Source: Notospermus geniculatus
Lineage: Eukaryota > Nemertea > Pilidiophora > Heteronemertea > Lineidae
Length of the DNA stretch: 64,000 nucleotides
Assembly: GCA_002633025.1 (NCBI GenBank)
Contig: NMRB01003002.1
Coordinates: forward strand, 4,004-68,003
Direction: 5' to 3'
Positions within the stretch are counted from its first letter, which is position 1; every line of letters starts with the position of its first letter. Shown here in pieces: positions 55,704 to 64,000 of this stretch. Under the pieces are notes generated by a model. The model did no database searches, had not been told where the DNA came from, and saw nothing but the letters and a program-made list of their open reading frames with translations. Both the position numbers and the translations under genes were made by a program.

Positions 55704-56469
55704 CTCTATCTATGATACATTTATAAGTGCATTTTCCTGGAAAAATCACAAATTACAAAATAACAAATTAGTTCTTTGAATCGTTATACTGTAGTTGATC
55801 AGGTGGCCATGGATTGGATGGATGGGGAGGAAAGTAAGTCGAAGACGCAGGCAAAACAGTGCCGCTAAGCGACATGGCAACGGGGACCCAGAACTGACAG
55901 ATGATAAATTATCTGAAGCGGATGAAGGATGAAAATGAGTTCAAACAGTTTTTCACAGGCCTACCCTATACAATGTATGTCCATAGTGCATCATGTACAT
56001 GATGATGCATAGGCGGACACAGCTAGCTGTCATAATATCATTGATTTCTCTAACAAAATACGCGCTTGACAGCCCAAATTTCCCAGTATTTTTAGAGGAG
56101 AAAGACTTTCAGATGTGAAATAGACATGTGTGGCTTCACGAAGGCCTTCTGCAGTCATCTAATTCATTAAAATTGGTGGAAATCTCCTTCACCTTTTCTA
56201 CAACCATGGGGGCAGCCATTACGCTAGTCTCGCGCAGCCAGCCAGTTTGTGCCGCATGCAGTGTTGCTACAAGGACCCTTTGCGATTCCCCACACAGTGG
56301 TTTGGTGACCGAGACTACCATAGACTGATCCGTTGCCCTCGTTATACTCTTACGGTACTTGCAAAGCGTTAAGAGGGCAGAGTACCAGTCGAGGGCGTGG
56401 CACTTTTAGTTAGATTTTCTAACGTCAGATGGCGCTGCAATCTCACTCTATGCTAAGCCAGTACATTGT
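55704..56469. promoter_or_regulatory. Divergent PMS1 / quinone reductase promoter interval
   Basis: 766 bases separate the PMS1 start (minus) from the reductase start (plus). No TATA box is obvious on either side. CpG-containing words increase towards the reductase. Head-to-head spacing under 1 kb makes a shared promoter possible; this is inferred from geometry only. Confidence 0.45.
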
Positions 56470-57504
56470 ATGTGGTTACACAGCATTATTACAACTTCCT
56501 TGAGGTCATCGCTTCAGTCTCTCCTATTCTCTTCATTTATCCGCCAATTTCACTGGTTCGACATGTCTCAGGCGAAGCCAAGTGGTGTCACAGGTTTTAA
56601 AAACCGTATCACAGCTGATGGTTCCAGTGGATTCCCAGCTGAAGCAGGCAGGTACCACCTGTATGTCGCTATGCCTTGCCCATATGCACACAGAGCACTC
56701 ATGGCCAGGAAATTAAAAGGACTTGATGATGTTGTGTCCTTGGATGTTTTTGGTTTCCAGGACGCCGTTACGGGATGGAACTTCTCCGACGACCCAATAC
56801 CACCAAGCACTCATGACACCGTCAACGGTTGTAGAAACATTCAAGAAATCTACAAGTTGGCCGATAAAAATTTTAGCGGTCGCTGTACTGTTCCATTGTT
56901 GTGGGATAAGAAGACAAAAACCATAGTGAATAATGAATCTGCTGATCTCATGGAGATGTTCGGCCGGGAGTTCAATGCGTTTTGCAAGACGGAGGAGCAG
57001 AAGGCATTGGATTTGTATCCCGAGGGCAAACACAGTGATATTGACAGTTTGAAAACGTTCATCGGCAAGGATATCGTGGGCAGTATATACATGGCAGGAT
57101 TTGCTCACGATCAAGACGTTTATAATAAAGGTGTGACGACTGTTTTTGACGCACTGGATAAGATGGAGGAAAAATTATCGAAGCAACGTTTTTTGACTGG
57201 GAACAATTTCACAGAAGCAGACATCTTTTTGTTCACCCCGTTGATCCGGTTTGATCAGGTTTACCACAACCTGTTCAAATGTAACAAGAAAATGGTGGCC
57301 AGGGACTATCCGAATCTCTGGGGTTTTGTTCGGGATGTCTATTCTCGAGCAGACGTCCGTCAGACCGTTGATTTCCCTTTGATGCGTGATGGTTATTTTT
57401 GCAGGATGGGAGTGTTCAGGAAGCTTAATATGTTTGGAATCTTGCCCATTGGTCCAGAGCTTAATTATGATGAGCCTCATGGCAGGGAGAAATTGGGGAA
57501 ATAG
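56470..57504 (+). CDS. Glutathionyl-hydroquinone reductase (Xi-class GST), single exon
   Basis: Predicted to reduce glutathionyl-hydroquinones to hydroquinones using glutathione, via a mixed disulfide on a catalytic Cys. The 344-codon frame has the thioredoxin-like domain with AMPCPYAHR (Cys70), where Xi GSTs have CPWA. VPLLWDKKTKTIVNNESADL is the cis-Pro and gamma-Glu binding segment. A helical C-terminal domain ends with DYPNLWGFVRDVY and a Tyr-rich tail. Met32 (56,563, MSQAKPSGVTGF) matches bacterial and fungal starts; the 31 residues before it are hydroxylated and Arg-containing without acids until Asp31, as in mitochondrial presequences. There is no intron, unlike all neighbours. The family (YqjG, ECM4, PcpF) is common in bacteria, fungi and plants and patchy in animals. 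Confidence 0.93.
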   Translation: MWLHSIITTSLRSSLQSLLFSSFIRQFHWFDMSQAKPSGVTGFKNRITADGSSGFPAEAGRYHLYVAMPCPYAHRALMARKLKGLDDVVSLDVFGFQDAVTGWNFSDDPIPPSTHDTVNGCRNIQEIYKLADKNFSGRCTVPLLWDKKTKTIVNNESADLMEMFGREFNAFCKTEEQKALDLYPEGKHSDIDSLKTFIGKDIVGSIYMAGFAHDQDVYNKGVTTVFDALDKMEEKLSKQRFLTGNNFTEADIFLFTPLIRFDQVYHNLFKCNKKMVARDYPNLWGFVRDVYSRADVRQTVDFPLMRDGYFCRMGVFRKLNMFGILPIGPELNYDEPHGREKLGK

Positions 57505-57831
57505 ATTCAAGGTGTTCTTTCTAATTTGGGGTACACAGCGCTTGAAAAAATGATCTGGGACAGCAGCCATGAAGCTGGACATATCCTGTGTTAGCGGTGT
57601 TTCTGAGAGCTCTTGAGCTATTCATTATTGTAAATGCTTAATTACCATACTGTTAGCTTTCTTTTTAGCCAAATATATAAAGTAGCTGACAATGCTTCCC
57701 TATGTGTGGCAGTCTAAGAAAACCCGGTGGATGTCAACAAGGGCTGTCAGATTACTTGTGCATTGATCTACTAGGCCTACATGTAATGTAGGTCTAGCTA
57801 TACCTGTTACGTAGTACATGTCAGCTATTGA

Positions 57832-57985
57832 CAGGGGTGGATCCAGGATTTGGGAAGAGGGGGTGCCCTGTGCTAGGAACATTGAAATTTGCACTCAATT
57901 CCTGGATTTCACGGTCGATTTTACAGATTTTGTGGCCAAAAGGGGAGGCGCGCTCCCGGTGCACCCCCCTCTGGATCCGCGCCTG
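57832..57985. mobile_element. MITE CAGGGGTGGATCCAG
   Basis: The CAGGGGTGGATCCAGGA left end and complement of CTGGATCCGCGCCTG enclose about 154 bases with GGGGGTGCCC/GGTGCACCCCCC inner arms. Its right end is copied at 58,686-58,706 with the following duplicated segment. Confidence 0.8.
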
Positions 57986-58539
57986 ATTGAAATGTGCGGG
58001 TTCAGCAAGCAAACCATTAACACTTTCCTCAAATGTGACATCTGCCGGGTTTGCCAAGACGGCCACACATACATGTATAGGACTTCTAGCTTAATACATG
58101 TACTTGTATGGCATACAGATAAGTCAATGATAAATTGAGTGGCAATTTCAATTTGGGACAGCTGTTCATGAGAGAAAGAATTTCTACATTTGATTGCAGT
58201 CATAACCTACTTTCATGTCATCTACCGGTGGTGAATATGATTTATTCATTCAGTTATTGGTTTGATGTAGCCTATTTCTGCTTTATATTGAAGTATTTTC
58301 TATGCACGAGCTATTTGAATGAACCTGATGTCTGGAGCTATGCCTGTGAAAGAATTACTGCTTTTCAAGTTTCCACATGATCTGACATCCACTGCTGTTT
58401 TATAATGCTTGTAGGGCCTATATTCTTTTTATCAATACAATTTAGTAGATGATGTGCCATAACTTTCCCAACATTGCAAAGTGAAAAAAAATGACTGTGG
58501 TGTTCTGGAGAGTCAGCAGCAAAGAACGCCAGCATTTTT
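57966..58539. repeat. Tandem-duplicated segment, copy 1
   Basis: About 574 bases, nearly identical to 58,686-59,259. It begins inside the MITE right end. No coding evidence. Confidence 0.9.
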
Positions 58540-58540
58540 A

Positions 58541-58685
58541 GCTCACCCGTGAGCTCTTACAATGGTGCAGCGTCCGTTGTCCGTCGTCGTCGTCCGTCGT
58601 CCGTTAGCAGGGCACGTTTTGTAACCGCTGGGGCTATTGATCTGAAACTTGGTACATATATACCCCTAGGTCAGATGACCTATAC
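58541..58685 (+). mobile_element. GTGAGCTCTTACAATGG-type element
   Basis: GCTCACCCGTGAGCTCTTAC, a CGTCCGTCGTCGTC simple tract and TTGATCTGAAACTTGGTACA form a phrase that recurs in many marine invertebrate genomes (recalled). It separates the two tandem segments. Confidence 0.55.
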
Positions 58686-59259
58686 CCCCTCTGGATCCGC
58701 GCCTGATTGAAATGTGCGGGTTCAGCAAGCAAACCATTAACACTTTCCTCAAATGTGACATCTGCCGGGTTTGCCATGACGGCCACACATACATGTATAG
58801 GACTTCTAGCTTAATACATGTACTTGTATGGCATACAGATAAGTCAATGATAAATTGAGTGGCAATTTCAATTTGGGACAGCTGTTCATGAGAGAAAGAA
58901 TTTCTATATTTGATTGCAGTCATAGCCTACTTTCATGTCATCTACCGGTGGTGAATATGATTTATTCATTCAGTTATTGGTTTGAAGTAGCCTATTTCTG
59001 CTTTATATTGAAGTATTTTCTATGCACGAGCTATTTGAATGAACCTGATGTCTAGAGCTATGCCTGTGAAAGAATTACTGCTTTTCAAGTTTCCACATGA
59101 TCTGACATCCACTGCTGTTTTATAATGCTTGTAGGGCCTATATTCTTTTTATCAATACAATTTAGTAGATGATGTGCCATATCTTTCCCAACATTGCAAA
59201 GTGAAAAAAAATGACTGTGGTGTTCTGGAGAGTCAGCAGCAAAGAACGCCAGCATTTTT
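58686..59259. repeat. Tandem-duplicated segment, copy 2
   Basis: Partner of 57,966-58,539, with few substitutions. Confidence 0.9.
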
Positions 59260-61050
59260 GATCTCAGTTGAATGGAAGTGCCATGTATTTTGTGTCAAAT
59301 GCATTGTGATGTACTCTAGAGTGTCATGTTTTTAGGCAGAAATGACAGATGTAGGCCTAATCAAGAAGTTCAGATTCAGTCTGCCTTCGGTGTTCAAGAA
59401 ATGTTAAAATGTATAATTCATGTGGAGATATTCCACATTATTTAGGTAAAATATGGCATGTCAGATGGAAGTTTTCATGTACCGGTATATTTAGACTGGT
59501 CCCCGGTCTACAAATATAAAATATATAGACCGGTACTGCCTGCGAGTTTCATGGCGTTGATTGGTCCAATTCAAAAACCAACGGACTTGCCACAATCGGT
59601 TGGAAAATCAGCCATGTGTCATTCGCTATGGCACTTTTTAAGGCTTTTGCATGCATTGGTTTCAAGGACCCATACTCAGTCTTTCGTCTGGCATTGATTG
59701 TCGCTAAGGCACGCTTTGTAGCAAGCGAAAAGCGATATTTATTCTGTGCAATGTTGATATTTACCAGCCGCCGCCATGATTCCTCGTTGCAACTGGTATC
59801 CGGTCCTTTATCATGTGGTTGTACGTGTTCTAAGGGATCGTCTCCAAAATAGAAACGTTTGGAATTCGTTTAAACGAATTTGAAAAGGCTTTTTTAAAAC
59901 GANATTCTGAAGTACATGTAGGGGTGTCTACAAAACGGAGACCTAAGACCTACATGTAAGACCTAGACGATGAAAGTGACATCCACAGCGATGAGGTTAC
60001 CTTTCACTTTCAGATTGGATGTTCTTTAACCATGCATTTCTTCTGGAAACATGATGATACTAGTGAAAAAAATTACTGTTGATATTTGAATTTATTTGCT
60101 GATCATATCAAAAATTGACATAGGGTAGTCACTAAAAATATTTGCTTATTGAATTTCTGTTAATATTTTAGGTCATTCATGTTACGATATTTGTGGACCA
60201 AGTCCACTTTAACTTTTGCTATAATACATTGTAGACATTCAAGCTGAAAAGATGACCGCTTTTGTTTTCATTCAAAGGTGTCCAAGATGAATTCCTCTTG
60301 ATGAAGTATTCAGCAGACGGAAAATGGGGTTCAGCAAAATGTGCTATGGAGTTGCACATCTAGCCCTTCATGGTCCAGTGGCTGTACATCTTCCCAAGGC
60401 ATTGGTTGGGGGGGGGCACTGGCCCCACATTACTGCACACACACTGAATAGCTCGGGATGGCTGTCCACATGATCGAACATTGCCCCAACTTGCAGTAGC
60501 AACCCTCCGCATGTGGCACTGCCCGGATTCATCAAGTTTGGCCACTGAACTATCTGAGGGATACCTTGGCGCGAATGCTTGAAACCTAAAAATGTGAAGT
60601 GATTTGTTTGATCAAAATGTTGAGAAATGAACTCTCCTATAGACAAGAAAGAACACGGAGTACGGAATTAATTCAGCACAGCAACTTTTTTTCATTTTAA
60701 TAACTTAGTCACACTTTACAACACATTTTACACAACCAGTTGTAGCACACAAAATATACATGTATCGGTGAGAAGAATTTCCAAGCAACATACAGACACT
60801 AGTATACCAGTACTAGTCGTCCTGGACATACAAGGCCTAACAGCATCGCCTGAACCCATATTGTACTGGAGATTCTTATTATGGGGGGGGGGGTTCTCTG
60901 TCGAATCCAGAACCCCTGCTCTTTATCTTCATTTTTGTGGCAAAAGTCAACTCCTGGCATCCTGTAATTTTAGCCTGATCCAAAAAATTATTTTTTCTAC
61001 TAAATAAGCATCATTTCGCAAAACTGTTCAAACAACCATGACAACTGGCA
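59260..61050. other. Interval without recognised gene
   Basis: Only short unrelated frames occur, plus a small ACCGG-bounded hairpin near 59,480-59,540 and a poly-G tract at 60,409-60,416. One N lies at 59,903. Confidence 0.6.
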
Positions 61051-61069
61051 AAATAACCAAGAGAACACA

Positions 61070-61630
61070 GTAGAAATGAAATAGATAACACCGTCTTGTA
61101 AATCAAAGATACAGCATAGCACAAAATTGACACACAAAATGATAATAAGCAAGAAGTCAATCTCCAGAATTCACAAATTTTCGACCCCAATCGGGGTCTT
61201 TTTCAAGTGGAACTTTACAATCTGAAACTCTAGAAAAGACTGAGCTGAAACCCGAAGGTGGAACTAACCTGTGTAGACAGGATGAGTGAGCAATTCCTTA
61301 TTCTTTTCTAGAGTTTCAGATTGTAAAGTTCCACTTGAAAAAGACCCCGGTTGGGGTTGAAAATTCGTGAATTCTGGAGATTGACTTCTTGCTTATTGTC
61401 TTTTAAATCAACTAGGATATATTGAGACAAGCTTTCGACCCTATCGGGCCTTCATCAGGTCTGAGGAAAATAACATACATGTAGGATTTTCCTCAGACCN
61501 CTTCATCAGGTCTGAGGAAAATAACATACATGTAGGATTTTCCTCAGACCTGATGAAGGCCCGATAGGGTCGAAAGCTTGTCTCAATATATCCTAGTTGA
61601 TTTAAAAGACGGTGTTATCTATTTCATTTC
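61070..61630. mobile_element. Inverted Penelope-like element ends with hammerhead-like cores
   Basis: The terminal phrase (AC)GGTGTTATCTATTTCATTTC occurs at both ends in opposite orientation. Between them lie two copies of the GACCCC...GGGGT hairpin unit and two of CTGATGAAGGCCCGATAGGG-TCGAAAGC. One of the latter is on plus (61,550-61,577) and one on minus (about 61,431-61,458), on either side of the single N at 61,500. CTGATGA, a five-pair stem with GATA loop, then GAAA is the hammerhead strand order. No reverse transcriptase is visible. Confidence 0.6.
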
Positions 61631-62390
61631 TACTCATTCATTCAACGATCAACACGGCTACCTCTATAATTAATTAAGAGAACACAGTCATGTATTGAAT
61701 GTCTATGGTGCCTCATGAAGTCAAGTGTAATTACGTTAAAGTCATGAAGTTGACCTACTGTGTCTCAGTATGAAGGCTCTGCCAGCACAGATCAAACAAA
61801 ATATTTTGATTTAATGTTATCAACATTTTCCAACCAACGATATGAATGTTTGTTTATTTTAACAGCCTAAACATTTGATTGTCCATGTTCATGTAATACA
61901 GGTCAATTAGGAGCTGTGGGTCAGTTGACTAATAGGTGTCACTACTGTCCAATTCAATGCCTAGTGGACCCATTCCTGCTTGATTGAGCACCAATCAAGA
62001 GAATTTTCTTTTGTATTTGTCGCTAGAACTTTGCTGCCATCTTTTGGCAACAAGCGTAGCTGACTGCTCCTACTGAATGAGACTCTCCTTGTTCATTAGT
62101 ATGCTTATTTCAGTTATGTGCAACCAAACTGACACTGCTTACAGACAATCACATAACTGTAGCCAAATACACGCATGACGGATAGTGTTCATGTGCGTTT
62201 AGAATAAATTGAGCGAGTCTTAAAACAAAACATGGGTGGAACTACATTACACATTTCCACAGTTATGAGTGAAATATACCAATTTTACTCTCCATTTATT
62301 ATGCCTCTCAAGATTGTGGTACTGTGCAAAAAAATTTTCACATTTTCAGATCAATTACATAGCCAACAGGTATGATGCATCTATAGCCAT

Positions 62391-62573
62391 GGTTACACTT
62401 GTCTGAAAAAGCCCAGACTTTTCGAAGCCCGGGTCTGAAATAAGCCCGGGCTTTTTGAGCATGTACGTGGCATGTATGGGTTTTAAAAGCCCAGGCTTTA
62501 TTTAGACACGGCGATTCATAGGTGTAAACGCAAAAAGCCCGTGCTCAGCCCGGACTTTTATGTAGTGTAAACA
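62391..62573. mobile_element. AAGCCCGGGC-rich MITE
   Basis: GGTTACACTTGTCTGAAAAA on the left and TTTTATGTAGTGTAAAC on the right are loosely complementary. Inside, AAGCCCGGGCTTT-type palindromes repeat four times. Confidence 0.55.
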
Positions 62574-62761
62574 AGATACGGACCGTATATAAAGTGTTAT
62601 ATCACTGTATGAAACGTCATCAAAAATCACATATCACCCAAAGAAAATGATCGTCTATGGCACTTAGCAGAAAACAAGATGAGATCATACAAAAGCAATA
62701 CTGGTACCGAGACATACAAAAGCAATACTGAGACAAATACAACACTCTGTCAATAATCAAA

Positions 62762-63317
62762 TACTGTAAAATCGGACTTGTAACATCACTTCAGGTATTA
62801 GAAGGTCCAGCCCACTTTAGCGAGCTGGGAGTGGTTATTCTGTTGAATATGCGTCTTTTATCCAATCACTGTTTACGATTTTGCACAGTGGCACTGACTA
62901 GGCCTTGGATAGAAGGGCATGATCTTGATTGCCTAATCGATCACCCCGGGTCGGTCACTTTTCATGAACGCAATTGTTGGTCGTAACAGCAGTAATGGAC
63001 CATGTTCTTTAAAAGGTGTTGTGAAAAAAGACATCATTGTGTTAATTTTTTGTGACAACCCGCAGAACCATTGATGCACAGCCAATGCTTCCTATTCGGG
63101 AATGATCAGAGCTGATCACATGTACTCAATCCATTCAAAATAGGCCTGTCAATGTCACATTACAGTTCAATTCGAATGGTCATTTGGCCAATTGTGTTTG
63201 TAAACCAATCAGAACGCAGCTTGTATTGCAGACTGTTGATGTGCAGTCATGTGACCATCATAGTAACGAAGTGGGCTGGTCTACCAAAGTGATGTTACAA
63301 GTCCGATTTTACAGTAT
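62762..63317. mobile_element. TA-ended inverted-repeat element
   Basis: TACTGTAAAATCGGACTTGT on the left and its exact complement on the right, arms about 28 bases, total about 556 bases. No coding capacity. A TA flank suggests mariner-type mobilisation. Confidence 0.8.
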
Positions 63318-63714
63318 ACAATCCACTGTTTGCTCATAATATCACCACATCCCTTGTTATTCTGACACTCCACAAATCTAAATGGATATATTTTATTGAA
63401 ATCTACGTTCAACCAGTGCTGAAATCATTTCAGGATGGCAAAATGTGCAAACCTTCATTCACAGATATCTTTCAAACTTGATGACCATAGTGGAGTAAAT
63501 ATCCAAAGAAAGTGGTGTAACTGATAGCCATCATGTTTAGTACACCTCTCTGCAAAGGATGGTCACAAGGCAGCAGCCGCTTGCCACTTACACAAGTTCA
63601 GTTTGCCCCAAAGATTACTTCCGTGGAACTTATCTTAGCGAAGACACCAAAGTTCAGAATGTTGAGGTCAATTCTTCTATTCATTTTGACCTCTGTACTC
63701 AGGAGGATTCTCAA

Positions 63715-63967
63715 TTAAAGGAGCTGGACGTCCAAGTTGTAAACACTCACTCACTGGTTCTCTATCCACGCGATGCCTGCGGTGGTGCCACCTATTGTCG
63801 GTGATATGTACTGACGTGAATGGCGTGAGTGAGTTGCATTGGACCGGGCACCAGTCTAACGATCACTGGTGCTGCCACCTTCACGAAGGAATAAAACTAG
63901 TTTGCTGGCCACTCACTGTTTGTAAACAAACCAGTTTGTTTACAACTTGGACGTCCAGCTCCTTTAA
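63715..63967. mobile_element. TTAA-flanked element AGGAGCTGGACGTCCAAG
   Basis: TTAA at both edges (63,715-63,718 and 63,964-63,967) encloses perfect 28-base ends AGGAGCTGGACGTCCAAGTT... and complement. The host sequence on each side is a TTAAGGACACCTC-type phrase, also seen at about 45,985-46,030. Confidence 0.85.
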
Positions 63968-64000
63968 GGATCTGTCAGTCCCGGAGGTGTCCTTAATCAT

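Noticed and set aside
60360-60646. Minus-strand frames with a Cys-rich stretch (SCGQPSR...CVCSN) recalling a thrombospondin type 1 repeat
   Set aside because: The key Trp/Cys spacing is wrong, no neighbouring exon fits, and part of the frame is a poly-G tract.

Overview
This window looks like an intron-rich, AT-leaning animal nuclear genome. It most resembles a marine invertebrate deuterostome (echinoderm, hemichordate or amphioxus-like), which I infer from the gene structures, the density of short inverted-repeat elements, the tRNA-derived SINEs with a conserved central domain, and the abundant words GTAGGCCTAT and ACATGTACATGT. The species cannot be fixed from the sequence. Genes were rebuilt by hand from splice sites, reading-phase continuity and recalled protein families. 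No alignment program was run.

Layout. (1) 1-1,123: a large palindrome at the window edge. (2) 1,227-5,574, minus: an equilibrative nucleoside/monoamine transporter (SLC29A4/ENT4 type) lacking its last exon(s), with two exons present twice around a single N. (3) 6,909-19,582 and 19,823-34,219: two copies of a 12.7-14.4 kb block. Each holds a complete nine-exon K+-dependent Na+/Ca2+ exchanger (SLC24A5/NCKX5 type, plus) converging on a CYP3-clan cytochrome P450 (minus). The P450 in block 1 lacks its first two exons; the one in block 2 is complete (539 codons). (4) 35,876-36,519, minus: a possible small secreted peptide precursor. (5) 38,237-42,218, minus: a third, older, complete CYP3-like paralogue (540 codons). 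(6) 43,929-55,703, minus: PMS1, the MutL-family mismatch-repair protein with an HMG box, carrying several internal duplications. (7) 56,470-57,504, plus: a single-exon glutathionyl-hydroquinone reductase (Xi-class GST fold), divergent from PMS1. (8) 57,505-64,000: no convincing gene, only repeats, MITEs and Penelope-like fragments.

Two themes dominate. First, near-identical duplicated segments recur (ENT exons 3-4, the NCKX+CYP block, PMS1 exons 3-4 and 6-8, and 58-59 kb). Several abut single-N placeholders, so unmerged haplotypes are a serious alternative to real tandem duplication. Second, the two NCKX+CYP blocks act as a natural empty-site/filled-site comparison: about a dozen short inverted-repeat elements sit in one copy only, several with exact target-site duplications, and one perfect palindrome is present in both copies but in opposite orientation.

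Functionally the genes are a mixed neighbourhood (membrane transport, xenobiotic or lipid oxidation, DNA repair, quinone detoxification), not a pathway. The P450 cluster and the quinone reductase are both detoxification-type enzymes, but nothing in the sequence links their regulation.
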